Source of the DNA: CAWGHZ01 sp963775315
GTDB lineage: Bacteria > Pseudomonadota > Alphaproteobacteria > MPNO01 > DASWLB01
DNA length: 64,000 nucleotides
Assembly (NCBI GenBank): GCA_963775315.1
Contig: CAVZIN010000012.1
Location: 186,001 to 250,000, forward strand
Direction of reading: 5' to 3'
Part shown: positions 8,290-20,269 of the stretch, piece by piece
How positions within the stretch are numbered: the first letter of the stretch is position 1
How the letters are laid out: each line of letters opens with the position of its first letter
The notes under the pieces: model-generated
Told to the model about the DNA's origin: nothing
Database searches by the model: none
The model's input: only the letters and a program-made list of their open reading frames with translations
Position numbers and translations under genes: made by a program

Positions 8290-9201
8290 TCAATGCTTTT
8301 CGCTCCCCGGCTTCGACAGGCGCTGTAGCACGTCGTCGAGCTGATCGACCGAGCCGTAGTGGATCACCAGTTCGCCGCCGGCGCCGCGGAACTTGATCTC
8401 CACCTTGAGGCCCAGCGCGTTGGAGAGGTCGCGCTCCAGCGCGGCGGTGTCGGCGTCCTTGGTGAGCTCGAGCGGCGGTCGCGCGCCGGCCCCGCCGCCG
8501 GCGCCACGCTCGTCGTTCTCGCGGCGGCGCGCCACCATCGCCTCGACCTGGCGCACGCTCATCCCCTTCTTCACCGCCTCGCGCGCCACGTATTTCGGGT
8601 TGAAGTCGTTGATCAGCGCCCGCGCGTGGCCGGCGGTCAGAAGCCCGCCCGTGATCATCTCCTTCACCTCGTCGGGCAGCGACAGAAGGCGCAGCATGTT
8701 GGCGATGTGGCTGCGGCTCTTGCCGACCACCTCCGACAGCCGGTCCTGGGTGTGGTGGAATTCCTGCATCAGCCGGCGGTAGCCCTCGGCCTCGTCCAGC
8801 GGGTTGAGGTCGGCGCGCTGGATGTTCTCGACCAGCGCCACCTCCAGCGCCTTCTGGTCGGACAGCTCCTTGATGATGACCGGGACGACATGGAGCCGCG
8901 CCCGCTGGGCCGCGCGCCAGCGCCGTTCCCCGGCGACGATCTCGTAGCCGTTCTGGTGCTCGGCGTCGCGCCGCACCAGGATCGGCTGGAGGATCCCCTG
9001 CTCGGCGATCGAGTTCGCGAGCGAGGTGATTTCCGCCTCGTCGAAGGTTCGGCGCGGCTGGAAGCGGTTGGGGCGGAGGTATTCGATCGGCACGGATTTC
9101 GATTCGCGCACCGAATCGAGCGCGGCATAGTCGCTCGCGTCGTCGCCCAGTAGCGCCGAAAGCCCGCGCCCGAGCCGCGCCTTGCCCTTGTCGTCGCTCA
9201 T
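8290..9201 (-). CDS. parB: Chromosome-partitioning protein ParB
   Basis: A 303-residue CTP-dependent DNA clamp that loads at parS and spreads to form the partition complex. Seen: N-terminal ARLGRGLSALLGD, which is the ParA-contact segment, the CTP-binding/spreading motif GERRWRA at 91-97, and ENIQRADLNPLDEAEGYRRL at 125 onward. A helix-turn-helix follows around VVGKSRSHIANMLRLLSLP. The C-terminal dimerisation part ends with LDDVLQRLSKPG. The ATG overlaps the parA stop by four bases (ATGA), so parA and parB are coupled. Two perfect parS sites lie within 3.4 kb upstream of its start. Confidence 0.97.
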   Translation of the reverse strand: MSDDKGKARLGRGLSALLGDDASDYAALDSVRESKSVPIEYLRPNRFQPRRTFDEAEITSLANSIAEQGILQPILVRRDAEHQNGYEIVAGERRWRAAQRARLHVVPVIIKELSDQKALEVALVENIQRADLNPLDEAEGYRRLMQEFHHTQDRLSEVVGKSRSHIANMLRLLSLPDEVKEMITGGLLTAGHARALINDFNPKYVAREAVKKGMSVRQVEAMVARRRENDERGAGGGAGARPPLELTKDADTAALERDLSNALGLKVEIKFRGAGGELVIHYGSVDQLDDVLQRLSKPGSEKH

Positions 9202-10028
9202 GCCGCGCGCTCCACCCGGCGGAGCATCTCGCCGGCGAGATGGATGTAGGCCTGCGAGCCGGGGCAGCGCAGGTCGTAGAGCAGCACCGGCTTGCCGTGA
9301 GACGGCGCTTCCGACACCCGTACGTTGCGCGGGATCACGGTGCGATAGACCTTCTCCCCGAAATAGCTTCGCACGTCGTCGGCGACGAGCGCACTCAAAT
9401 TGTTGCGTGAATCGAACATGGTCAACACAATACCTTGTAGTTCAAGGCGGGGGTTGAGCGACCGGCGCACGCGCTCGATGGTGCGGGTCAGCTGCGACAG
9501 GCCTTCGAGGGCCAGGAACTCGCATTGCAGCGGCACGACGACCGCGTCGGCCGCGACCATGGCATTCAGGGTCAGCAGCCCGAGCGCGGGCGGGCAGTCG
9601 ATCAGCACGTATTCATAGATGTCGGGCAGGGTCGCGAACGCCTCGCGCAGGCGGAACTCGCGCCGCTCCAGCTCGACCAGTTCCAGCTCGGCGCCGGACA
9701 GGTCGATCGAGGCCGGCACGATGTCGAGCCCCGGAATGCCGGTTGCGACCGCCGCCTCGGCGACGCTCGCCTCGCCAATCAGCACCTGATAGGAGCCGAT
9801 TTCGCGCCTAGTGCGGTCCAGCCCGAGCCCGGTGGAAGCGTTTCCCTGCGGGTCGAGGTCGAACACCAGCACGCGGCGTTCGACCGCCGCCAGCGCGGTC
9901 GCCAAATTGATCGCGGTGGTGGTCTTGCCGACCCCGCCTTTCTGGTTCGCCACCGCGAAGACACTGGGCCGCGCCGGAGCCTTGGCGCTGTCCGGAGGGG
10001 GTGAGGATTCGTCAGCCGGGAGGGTCAC
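9198..10028 (-). CDS. parA: Chromosome-partitioning ATPase ParA
   Basis: A deviant Walker-type ATPase that moves ParB-parS complexes. Walker A is KGGVGKTT at residues 30-37 (NQKGGVGKTTTAINLATAL). VLVFDLDPQGNASTGLG follows, and VLIDCPPALGLLTLNA is the Walker B region. I chose a GTG at 10028 because AAGGA precedes it at good spacing and the start then overlaps the end of rsmG by 17 bp, as expected for this operon. An ATG 39 bp further upstream is possible. The product is about 276 residues, normal for chromosomal ParA. Confidence 0.95.
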   Translation of the reverse strand: MTLPADESSPPPDSAKAPARPSVFAVANQKGGVGKTTTAINLATALAAVERRVLVFDLDPQGNASTGLGLDRTRREIGSYQVLIGEASVAEAAVATGIPGLDIVPASIDLSGAELELVELERREFRLREAFATLPDIYEYVLIDCPPALGLLTLNAMVAADAVVVPLQCEFLALEGLSQLTRTIERVRRSLNPRLELQGIVLTMFDSRNNLSALVADDVRSYFGEKVYRTVIPRNVRVSEAPSHGKPVLLYDLRCPGSQAYIHLAGEMLRRVERAA

Positions 10029-10641
10029 GGGCGATGTCCTTGAGCCGGAGCACCGTTCCAGCGTCATCCGACCGGCTCGGAATCCGCTCGGCACGCATTG
10101 TCCAATGTTTGGTCGAATCGGTCAATTCGGCAGTGGCGCCGCGGCCCTTGAGAAACAGGCAGACGCCGCCGGGCGCCAAAAAGGGCGCGGCCAGTGCCAG
10201 CAGCCGGTCGAGTGGCGCCAGCGCCCGTGCCGTCACGACATCGGCCCGGAAGGGCGTCATCGCCTCGATTCGCGCGGCGTGGATGGTGACGGAAACCCCC
10301 ATCGTCCGCGCCGCTTCGCGCAGGAAGGCGCATTTTCGCGCGTCCAATTCGATCAGATGCACGTCGAGTGCGGGGCGCAGCGCCGCCAGAACCAGCCCGG
10401 GGAAGCCCGCCCCGCTGCCCAGATCGGCGAGCACCCGGGCGCCGTCTGGAATCAGCGGCGCGAGCTGGGCCGAATCGAGCATGTGCCGCCGCCACGGGTC
10501 CGCCAGGGTCGATTTGCCGACCAGGTTGATCCGAGCCTGCCATTGCACGAGCAGCGCGAGGTAGCGTTCGAGCCGAACCAATGTTTCACGTGAAACATCG
10601 GCAGCGGCGGCAAAATCCTCAGGCGACAGTGGCGCGGCCAC
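10012..10641 (-). CDS. rsmG: 16S rRNA (guanine-N7)-methyltransferase RsmG
   Basis: A 209-residue SAM-dependent enzyme that methylates G527 of 16S rRNA. The SAM-binding loop LADLGSGAGFPGLVLA is at residues 71-86, followed by VHLIELDARKCAFLREAART and TARALAPLDRLLALA. The start is a GTG at 10641, two bases after the mnmG stop. A perfect parS site lies within the gene, and codons for DVSRET (about 15-20) are read from it, a well-known property of gidB near alphaproteobacterial centromeres. It overlaps parA at the 3' end. Confidence 0.96.
   Translation of the reverse strand: MAAPLSPEDFAAAADVSRETLVRLERYLALLVQWQARINLVGKSTLADPWRRHMLDSAQLAPLIPDGARVLADLGSGAGFPGLVLAALRPALDVHLIELDARKCAFLREAARTMGVSVTIHAARIEAMTPFRADVVTARALAPLDRLLALAAPFLAPGGVCLFLKGRGATAELTDSTKHWTMRAERIPSRSDDAGTVLRLKDIARDPPG
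10582..10597. promoter_or_regulatory. parS centromere site 1
   Basis: The 16-bp palindrome TGTTTCACGTGAAACA matches the bacterial parS consensus at every position. It lies inside the 5' coding part of rsmG. ParB should nucleate here. Confidence 0.95.
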
Positions 10642-10643
10642 GC

Positions 10644-12503
10644 TCAGGCGGCTTCGGGCGCGCGGCGGACGTGGCGCAGCAGCGCGGTCAGCGCCGCCGG
10701 GGTGATGCCGGGAATGCGGGCGGCAGCGCCGAGCGTCGCCGGCTGGGCCGCCGCAAGCTTTTCGCGGAGCTCGGTCGACAGCCCGCCGATCCGGCCAAAG
10801 TCGAGCTCGGCCGGCAGGGCCAGCGCCTCGTCCTTGCGGAAGGCGCGAATATCGGCCTCCTGCCGGTCGAGGTAGCCGGCATAATGCGCTTCGATCTCCA
10901 TCTGGCGGGCTGTGTCCGGATCGAGCGCGGCCAATTCGGGCCAGATGGCGGCCAGCCGCGCCAGCGTCACACCCGGATAGGCCAGAAGCTGGGCCGCGCT
11001 GCGCCGCGCCCCGTCCTGGTTCACCGCAAAGCCGAGGGTCGTCAACCGGCTCGGCGTTTCGCCCAGCCGCTCAAGCAGCCCGCGCGCGGCCACCAGCGCC
11101 GCGCGCCGCGATTCATACGCCGCGGCGCGTTCGCCCGAGACACAGCCGAGGGCAATCGCCCGCCCGGTCAGCCGTTGGTCGGCATTGTCGGCCCGCAGGC
11201 TCAGCCGGTATTCGGCGCGCGAGGTGAACATCCTGTAGGGCTCGGTCACCCCCTGGACCACCAGATCGTCGATCATCACGCCGATATACGCCTCGGCCCG
11301 GTCGAGCACGAACGGCCCGCCGCCACCGGCTGCGAGCGCGGCATTCAGGCCGGCGACCAGCCCCTGCCCGGCCGCCTCCTCGTAACCGGTCGTGCCGTTG
11401 ATCTGGCCCGCCAGAAATAGGCCGGGCAACCCGCGCGTCTCGAGGGTCGGGCGCAGCTCGCGCGGGTCGATGTAATCGTATTCGATGGCGTAGCCGGGCC
11501 GGATCATGGCCGCGCGCTCCAGCCCCGGGATGGTGGCGAGCAGCGCCGCCTGCACCTCGGCCGGCAGCGAAGTCGAAATGCCGTTCGGATAGACGGTCGG
11601 ATCGTCGAGCCCCTCGGGCTCCAGGAAGATCTGGTGGCACTCGCGATCCGCGAACCGCACGATCTTGTCCTCGATCGAGGGGCAGTAGCGCGGGCCGCGG
11701 CTCGCGATCTGGCCCGAATAGATTGGCGCGCGATGCAGGTTCTCGCGAATGATCCCATGGGTGCGCGGGGTCGTGCCGGTGATGTGGCAGGAGATTTGGG
11801 GCGTCTCGATGGCGCGGGTCAGGGCCGAAAATGGCACTGGCGGGTCGTCGCCCGTCTGGCGGTCGAGCGCGGCGTAATCGATCGTTCGCCCGTCGAGGCG
11901 CGGCGGAGTTCCGGTCTTGAGCCGGCCGAGCCCGAAGCCCGCGCGCGCCAGCGTGACGGACAGGCCGGTCGACGGCGGCTCGCCCACCCGCCCGGCGGGA
12001 ATTTGAGCCTCGCCCATATGGATCAGCCCGCGCAGGAACGTCCCGGTCGTAATGACAACCGCCGGCGCGGCGATGGTTTCGCCCGCCGCCGTTACGACGC
12101 CGGCAATGCACCCATCCGGACCGAGCGCCAGATCCTCGATGGCCAGCGGAGCGATCTCCAGCCCCGCCTGCTCGGCCAGGATCGCCTGCATGGCCGCGCG
12201 GTAGAGCTTGCGATCCGCTTGGGCCCGCGGCCCCCAAACGGCCGGGCCCTTGGAACGGTTCAGCATGCGGAACTGGATGCCGGCCCGGTCGATAACTCGG
12301 CCCATCACGCCATCGAGCGCGTCGATCTCGCGCACCAGTTGGCCCTTCCCCAACCCGCCGATCGCCGGATTGCATGACATCTCGCCAATGGTCTCGACCC
12401 GATGGGTGGCAAGCAGCGTCCGAGCGCCGAGCCGCGCCGCCGCCGCCGCCGCTTCGCAGCCCGCATGGCCGCCGCCCACCACGATCACGTCGTATCGCCG
12501 CAT
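10644..12503 (-). CDS. mnmG: tRNA uridine-5-carboxymethylaminomethyl modification enzyme MnmG
   Basis: A 619-residue FAD-dependent subunit that works with MnmE to install carboxymethylaminomethyl groups on the wobble uridine of certain tRNAs. The N-terminal dinucleotide fold is DVIVVGGGHAGCEAAAAAAR. Signature segments are SCNPAIGGLGKGQLVREIDALDG and TGTFLRGLIHMGE, followed by FLAGQINGTTGYEEAAGQG; the C-terminal helical domain contains EIEAHYAGYLDRQEADI. The ATG at 12503 (MRRYDVIVVGG) fits the family N-terminus. A parS site lies upstream, between it and mnmE. Length is typical. Confidence 0.98.
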   Translation of the reverse strand: MRRYDVIVVGGGHAGCEAAAAAARLGARTLLATHRVETIGEMSCNPAIGGLGKGQLVREIDALDGVMGRVIDRAGIQFRMLNRSKGPAVWGPRAQADRKLYRAAMQAILAEQAGLEIAPLAIEDLALGPDGCIAGVVTAAGETIAAPAVVITTGTFLRGLIHMGEAQIPAGRVGEPPSTGLSVTLARAGFGLGRLKTGTPPRLDGRTIDYAALDRQTGDDPPVPFSALTRAIETPQISCHITGTTPRTHGIIRENLHRAPIYSGQIASRGPRYCPSIEDKIVRFADRECHQIFLEPEGLDDPTVYPNGISTSLPAEVQAALLATIPGLERAAMIRPGYAIEYDYIDPRELRPTLETRGLPGLFLAGQINGTTGYEEAAGQGLVAGLNAALAAGGGGPFVLDRAEAYIGVMIDDLVVQGVTEPYRMFTSRAEYRLSLRADNADQRLTGRAIALGCVSGERAAAYESRRAALVAARGLLERLGETPSRLTTLGFAVNQDGARRSAAQLLAYPGVTLARLAAIWPELAALDPDTARQMEIEAHYAGYLDRQEADIRAFRKDEALALPAELDFGRIGGLSTELREKLAAAQPATLGAAARIPGITPAALTALLRHVRRAPEAA

Positions 12504-12555
12504 GGCGCGCACTGTACGGACGCCCGCCCCGGCGGCCAAGCCGATTCGCCGCGGA

Positions 12556-12571
12556 TGTTTCACGTGAAACA
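12556..12571. promoter_or_regulatory. parS centromere site 2
   Basis: A second perfect TGTTTCACGTGAAACA palindrome, in the 76-bp gap between the mnmE stop and the mnmG start, 1974 bp from the first site. It is non-coding here, so its conservation reflects ParB binding. Confidence 0.95.
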
Positions 12572-12579
12572 TCGGCCGC

Positions 12580-13899
12580 TCACTTTCCGATGCAGAACTC
12601 GCGGAACAGGACGTCGAGAACGTCCTCGACCCCCACCCGGCCGGTGATGCGGCCGAGGGCCCGGGCGGCAAGGCGCAAATCTTCGGCGGCCAATTCGGGA
12701 GCGTCCGCGGTCGCCGCACGGTGGAGCGCGGCCGTGCACTCCTCGAGTGCCGCGCGATGACGCGCCCGGGTGACGAGCGCGTCGCCCGCGCCGGCAAGCG
12801 CCGCGACACGCTCCGAGAGTGCGGCGAGCGCCTCGTCCATGCCCCGGCCGGTCAGCACCGAGATCGCCACGGCCGGAACGCCGTTGACCGAGGACGCCGG
12901 CCGCGCCCCCGGCAGGTCGATCTTGTTGAACAAGGGCAGGTCGCCGGGCCGCACCAGCATTGCGATGTCAGGATCGACCGGCGACGCGGCGTCGAACATC
13001 ACGATCCGCAAATCGGCCGCTTCCGCCCAGGCGCGGGCGCGGCGCACCCCTTCGGCCTCCACCCCCTCGGCCGCGCGCAGCCCGGCCGTATCGGCCAGCA
13101 CGGCCGGAACGCCGCCCAGGTCGAGCCGGACCTCGATCACGTCGCGGGTGGTGCCGGCCTCGGTCGCCACGATGGCCACCTCGCGCCGCGCGAGGGCGTT
13201 GAGCAGGCTCGACTTGCCGGCATTGGGCGGGCCGAGAATGGCGATCTGGACGCCGTTGCGGACGATTTCGCCCGACCGCGACTCCTCAAGATGTTGTGTT
13301 ATCTCTAAGCTTAACCGCAGGATATGGGGGATTACGCGCTCAGTAGCCCCCGCCGGCAGGTCCTGATCGGCGAAATCGATATCCGCCTCGGTCGTGGCCA
13401 GCAATGCGACCAGCGCGCGCCGCCATGCCTCGACCTGCCGTCCTAGCGCGCCTTCGAGCTGGCGCAGCGCCTGGCGCCGCTGCGCCTCGGTCTCGGCGGC
13501 GATCAGGTCGGCGAGACCTTCGACCTCCGCCAGATCGAGCTTGCCGTTGTCGAAGGCGCGGCGGGTGAACTCGCCCGGATTGGCGAGGCGCAGCCCGGAG
13601 ATACAACCCAGGGCCGCAAGGAGCGCCGCCATGGTGGCGCGACCGCCATGAACGTGCAGCTCGGCGACGTCCTCGCCGGTGAAGCTCGCGGGGCGTGGAA
13701 ACCAGAGCCCCAAGCCGGTATCGAGCGGCGTGCCGGCGGCATCGCATAAACGTACGCGGGTCGCCACCCTCGGTTGCGGGACGTCCCGCCCTGTCAGCGC
13801 CGAGAGCGCCGCCCCCGCCGCCGGTCCCGAAATCCGGATGACCGCGATCCCGGCCGGCCCCGCGGCGGTCGCCGGCGCGAAGATCGTGTCGCCCGACAT
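12580..13899 (-). CDS. mnmE: tRNA modification GTPase MnmE
   Basis: A 439-residue protein with three parts: an N-terminal tetrahydrofolate-binding domain (DTIFAPATAAGPAGIAVIRISG), a helical region, and an inserted G domain. The G domain has GPPNAGKSS at 223-231, the switch-region block EAGTTRDVIEV, DTAGLR at 270-275 and NKID at 325-328. The C-terminus is FCIGK, with the conserved cysteine used in the modification chemistry. It partners with MnmG, whose gene follows. The start at 13899 lies 5 bp after the upstream DUF6489 gene, indicating an operon. Confidence 0.97.
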   Translation of the reverse strand: MSGDTIFAPATAAGPAGIAVIRISGPAAGAALSALTGRDVPQPRVATRVRLCDAAGTPLDTGLGLWFPRPASFTGEDVAELHVHGGRATMAALLAALGCISGLRLANPGEFTRRAFDNGKLDLAEVEGLADLIAAETEAQRRQALRQLEGALGRQVEAWRRALVALLATTEADIDFADQDLPAGATERVIPHILRLSLEITQHLEESRSGEIVRNGVQIAILGPPNAGKSSLLNALARREVAIVATEAGTTRDVIEVRLDLGGVPAVLADTAGLRAAEGVEAEGVRRARAWAEAADLRIVMFDAASPVDPDIAMLVRPGDLPLFNKIDLPGARPASSVNGVPAVAISVLTGRGMDEALAALSERVAALAGAGDALVTRARHRAALEECTAALHRAATADAPELAAEDLRLAARALGRITGRVGVEDVLDVLFREFCIGK

Positions 13900-13904
13900 G
13901 CCGC

Positions 13905-14162
13905 CTACTTTTTGCCCGTGTCGCCCGGCCCGCCGGCGCCGGAGAAGTTCGCCCACATCATGCGCTGCAACTCCTCCATCCCCTTCATCCCGGCCGGCAG
14001 CCACGTCTTGAGGAAGGTCTCGGGGTCCATGCTGCCGGCCGCCTCGGCGACGCGAGCCTTCAGCGCCTCGGCCAGCGCCTCGTTCACCGCCGTCACGTCG
14101 GGCAGGCCGAGGAACTGGCGCGCTTCGACCGGCGAGCAGTCGATGTCGATGGAGATCTTCAT
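13905..14162 (-). CDS. DUF6489 family small protein
   Basis: An 85-residue protein, MKISIDIDCSPVEARQFLGL at the start and a glycine-rich, lysine-ended tail. I recognise it as DUF6489-like from the segment around SPVEARQFLGLPDV and the end part with EELQRMMWANF. It sits directly before mnmE, where the family is often found. Mostly helical, no membrane segment and no catalytic motif. Function unknown. It is divergent from the DUF255 gene across 90 bp, which must hold promoters for both strands. Confidence 0.8.
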   Translation of the reverse strand: MKISIDIDCSPVEARQFLGLPDVTAVNEALAEALKARVAEAAGSMDPETFLKTWLPAGMKGMEELQRMMWANFSGAGGPGDTGKK

Positions 14163-14252
14163 CGGGTCCTCCCGTTTGCCGCCGTTTATCGGTGGGGAAA
14201 TATATAGCGCGGCGCGGTTGACCGCGCGCGCTTCCCGTCCGAAGTTCGAACG

Positions 14253-16270
<2,018 letters not shown>

Positions 16271-16274
<4 letters not shown>

Positions 16275-16750
16275 CCCGGCTGTCGCTTCCGACAATGGTT
16301 GGCATGCTGACGATCTGCGAGCGCGACGGCGCCATCGTCGCCATCGATTGGGACGCGCCGACCGGAAGTGACGAGACGCCGCTTCTCGTCCGCGCGCGCG
16401 ACCAGCTCGCGCAGTATTTCGCCGGCACGTGCCGTGCGTTCGACCTGCCCCTCGCGCCAGCAGGCAATGCGTTCCAGAAGGCGGTGTGGGACGCGATGCT
16501 GTGCATCCCCTACGGCGCGACCGCGACCTACGGCGATATCGCGCGCGAGATCGACAGTGCCGCGCGCGCCGTCGGCAGCGCGTGCGGCGCGAACCCGATC
16601 CCGGTCATCATCCCGTGCCATCGCGTCGTCGGCGCCGGCGGTCGCCTCACCGGCTATTCCGGCGCGGGCGGGCTCGCCACCAAGCGCACGCTGCTCGATC
16701 TCGAGACGGGCCACGCGCCGCTTCCCTTCGCCTCCCCCGCCGCGGCGTGA
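16271..16750 (+). CDS. ogt: Methylated-DNA--protein-cysteine methyltransferase
   Basis: A 159-residue single-domain Ogt-type suicide enzyme that removes alkyl groups from O6 of guanine. The acceptor cysteine is C116 in VIIPCHRVVGAGG, the diagnostic PCHR motif. The DNA-binding helix-turn-helix is around FQKAVWDAMLCIPYGATATYGDIA, and the loop GRLTGYSGAGGLATKRTLL is complete. There is no N-terminal Ada regulatory domain. The ATG overlaps the upstream stop (ATGA), so it is co-translated with the DUF255 gene. Confidence 0.95.
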
Positions 16751-16808
16751 CAGGCCTGCGCGGCCGCGTTAAGGTCGCGCGCCGCCCAAGCCGAGAGGGA
16801 GTGCGCCC

Positions 16809-17501
16809 ATGCCCGACGTCACGGTGAAGACCAGCGACGGCAGCTTCGCCGCCTATCTCGCGATGCCACCCGGCGGCACCGGCCCCGGCCTCGTCGTCAT
16901 CCAGGAAATCTTCGGCGTCAACGCCAACATCCGCGCGCTCGCCGACGGGTACGCCCGCCAAGGCTATGTCGCGATCGCGCCCGACCTGTTCTGGCGGATC
17001 GAGCCGGGCGTCCAGCTCACCGACAAATCCAAGGCGGAGTGGGACAAGGCCCTCGCGCTGATGAACGCGTTCGATTTCCAGAAGGGCGTCGCCGACATCC
17101 AGGCGACGCTTTCGCACGTGCGCGGCGTCGCGGGCTCCACCGGCAAGGCCGGCGCGGTCGGGTACTGCCTGGGCGGCTCGCTCGCCTACGGCACCGCGTG
17201 CTTCACCGACACCGACGCCTCGGTCGGCCACTACCCCGTGCAGATCGAGAAGTCGCTCGACGCCTCGCGCAACATCAAGGCGCCGCTCATGCTGCACATG
17301 GCGGAGAAGGACCAGTTCTGTCCGCCCGACGCGCAAAAGCTGATCTACGCGTCGCTGATCGGGTTCGGGCACATCTCGATCCACACCTATCCCGGGTGCG
17401 ACCATGCCTTCGCGCGCGAGGGCGGCGAGCATTACGACAAGCAGGCGGCCGATCTCGCGAACGGGCGCACGGCCGCATTCCTCGACAAGCACCTGAAATA
17501 A
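16809..17501 (+). CDS. Dienelactone hydrolase family protein
   Basis: A 230-residue alpha/beta hydrolase. The family triad is visible: nucleophilic C120 in VGYCLGGSLAY, acid D168 in HMAEKDQFCPP, and base H199 in PGCDHAFAREG. A cysteine nucleophile separates it from serine esterases and is the signature of dienelactone hydrolases, which open 4-carboxymethylenebutenolide in chlorocatechol pathways. No chlorocatechol genes are nearby, so the real substrate is open. GAGAGGG precedes the ATG at 16809. A quinone oxidoreductase gene follows after 20 bp. Confidence 0.92.
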   Translation: MPDVTVKTSDGSFAAYLAMPPGGTGPGLVVIQEIFGVNANIRALADGYARQGYVAIAPDLFWRIEPGVQLTDKSKAEWDKALALMNAFDFQKGVADIQATLSHVRGVAGSTGKAGAVGYCLGGSLAYGTACFTDTDASVGHYPVQIEKSLDASRNIKAPLMLHMAEKDQFCPPDAQKLIYASLIGFGHISIHTYPGCDHAFAREGGEHYDKQAADLANGRTAAFLDKHLK

Positions 17502-17521
17502 AATCCGCTGGGGGGCGGCGC

Positions 17522-18496
17522 ATGACACACGCGATCGTGGTGGAGGAGACCGGCGGGCCGTCGGTGATGAAATGGCGCGAGGTGACGGTCGCCAAGCCGA
17601 AGCGGGGCGAGGCGCTGATCCGTCACACCGCGCTCGGCGTGAACTTCATCGACATCTACGAGCGCTCCGGTCTCTACAACACGCCGACCCCATTCATCCC
17701 CGGACGCGAGGGGGTGGGGGTGGTCGAGGCGGTCGGCCCGGGCGTCACCGGGGTGCGGAAGGGCGACCGCGTCGCCTACTGCGCGGCGGGCCCGGGCGGC
17801 TATTGCGAGGCGCGCACCATCGCCGCCGACAAGCTCGTCAAGCTGCCGAAGGACGTGCCGGACGTACTCGCCGCCGCGATCATCTTCAAGGGGCTGACCG
17901 CCTGGTTCCTCGTCCGCCGCACCCATCGCGTCGCCAAGGGCGACGTGCTGCTGATCCATGCCGCGGCCGGCGGGGTGGGACAGATCCTCACGCAATGGGC
18001 GAAGCATCTGGGCGCGACCGTCATCGCGACCGCGGGCGGCGCCGCCAAATGCCGGCTGGTGAAGCGGCTCGGCGCGAATCACTGCATCGACTACCGCGCC
18101 AAGGATTTCGTGAAGGAGGTAAAGCGCATCACCAAGGGCGCCGGCGTCGATGTCGCTTACGATTCAGTAGGCAAGGCGACCTTCCCCGGTTCGCTCGACT
18201 GCCTGCGCCCGCGCGGGCTCTGGGTTAGCTTCGGCAACGCCTCGGGCCCGGTGCCGCCCTTCGCGCCGCTGATCCTGGCGCAGAAAGGCTCGCTCTTCAT
18301 GACCCGGCCGATGCTCTACGCCCATATCCGCACGCCCGAGGAGCTCGCCGGCGCGGCGCGCGAGCTCTGGTCCTTCCTGCGCTCCGGCGACCTCACCGTC
18401 GAGGCGGGGCAGAGCTACAAGCTCAAGGACGCGGCCAAGGCGCACCGCGACCTCGCCGCGCGCAAGACCACGGGGCCGATCGTCCTGGTGCCGTAG
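17522..18496 (+). CDS. NADPH:quinone oxidoreductase (zinc-free MDR family)
   Basis: A 324-residue medium-chain dehydrogenase. The N-terminal GroES-like domain includes GVNFIDIYERSGLYNTPTPFIPGREGVGVVEAVG. The Rossmann fold has AAAGGVGQILTQWAKHLGATVIATAG. No structural or catalytic zinc cysteines are seen, as expected for the QOR/zeta-crystallin branch, which reduces quinones or activated alkenes with NADPH. It follows the dienelactone hydrolase by 20 bp and is likely co-transcribed. The substrate is unknown. Confidence 0.93.
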   Translation: MTHAIVVEETGGPSVMKWREVTVAKPKRGEALIRHTALGVNFIDIYERSGLYNTPTPFIPGREGVGVVEAVGPGVTGVRKGDRVAYCAAGPGGYCEARTIAADKLVKLPKDVPDVLAAAIIFKGLTAWFLVRRTHRVAKGDVLLIHAAAGGVGQILTQWAKHLGATVIATAGGAAKCRLVKRLGANHCIDYRAKDFVKEVKRITKGAGVDVAYDSVGKATFPGSLDCLRPRGLWVSFGNASGPVPPFAPLILAQKGSLFMTRPMLYAHIRTPEELAGAARELWSFLRSGDLTVEAGQSYKLKDAAKAHRDLAARKTTGPIVLVP

Positions 18497-18527
18497 CCCT
18501 TGCCTTCACGCCCCACGCGGATAACCT

Positions 18528-18704
18528 ATGCGCACGGGTGCCAAGAAAGCTGTCAATCTCTCCGTCGAAGGACACGACGTCGTTCTCGCGACCGCAGATA
18601 TCGCGGCAATCCTCCAGACCGAATTGGGGGAGCGCGTCGCTTCCGTGGCCGACAGGCGATCGGATATAATCCGCGCAACCGATTTCCCGTTGACCGGTGA
18701 TTGA
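18528..18704 (+). CDS. Small protein, possible CcdA-type antitoxin remnant
   Basis: A 58-residue reading frame from ATG 18528. It begins MRTGAKKAVNLSVEGHDVV and continues IAAILQTELGERVASVADR, which resembles the N-terminal ribbon-helix of CcdA antitoxins (NLS followed by a D-helix and an ILQ-EL helix). No CcdB toxin follows. The stop overlaps the next small gene by one base (TGATG), the tight coupling typical of toxin-antitoxin pairs. The ribosome-binding site is weak. This could be a degenerate antitoxin or a spurious frame; the family link is inference by eye. Confidence 0.4.
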   Translation: MRTGAKKAVNLSVEGHDVVLATADIAAILQTELGERVASVADRRSDIIRATDFPLTGD

Positions 18705-18925
18705 TGATTGCGCACCCGCCGATACGGTTCTGGATCGCGGCCGACCTGCTGACGCAGGCGCGGGCGCACGGGGTCGCTCTTCCAGGCGATTTCCGGGCTC
18801 ACATGGAAGAGACGGTGCGGGCGGAGCATTGCCGCGCGCTGGTCGAGGATCGCGAAGAGCAGCTCGCCGCGGCGAGGGAGCGTGCCCGCCGGGCCCGCTG
18901 GCGTGCCGGCGGCTGGCGCTTCTAG
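18704..18925 (+). CDS. Small helical protein, possible CcdA-like
   Basis: A 73-residue protein from the ATG at 18704. The core DLLTQARAHGVALPGDF and the charged helical tail ending RWRAGGWRF resemble the DLL-EAR-GIN...WR(R)F pattern of CcdA-family antitoxins. It overlaps the preceding small gene by one base. Neither gene has the CcdB toxin fold, so if this is a toxin-antitoxin locus it is incomplete or diverged. Very basic and Ala/Arg-rich. It is followed by a hairpin and the convergent rho gene. Confidence 0.45.
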   Translation: MIAHPPIRFWIAADLLTQARAHGVALPGDFRAHMEETVRAEHCRALVEDREEQLAAARERARRARWRAGGWRF

Positions 18926-18981
18926 GAACAGGCGCGGCGGGGAACCCGCCCCTGCGAAACCCGATCCCGTAGCGTGCGTAA

Positions 18982-19000
18982 GGCCGGTCTTCGACCGGCC
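18982..19000. terminator. Hairpin between the small genes and rho, possible bidirectional terminator
   Basis: Perfect 8-bp stem GGCCGGTC/GACCGGCC with a 3-base loop, 9 bases beyond the rho stop. It is placed where two converging transcripts end. There is no strong T-run, so intrinsic termination is uncertain. Confidence 0.5.
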
Positions 19001-19009
19001 CTTCCGCCC

Positions 19010-20269
<1,260 letters not shown>

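Noticed and set aside
18500..18700. Alternative 66-codon frame (MPSRPTRITYAHG...) over the first small gene
   Set aside because: It is highly Arg-rich and has no ribosome site, and the ATG 18528 frame overlaps the next gene in a typical coupled way.
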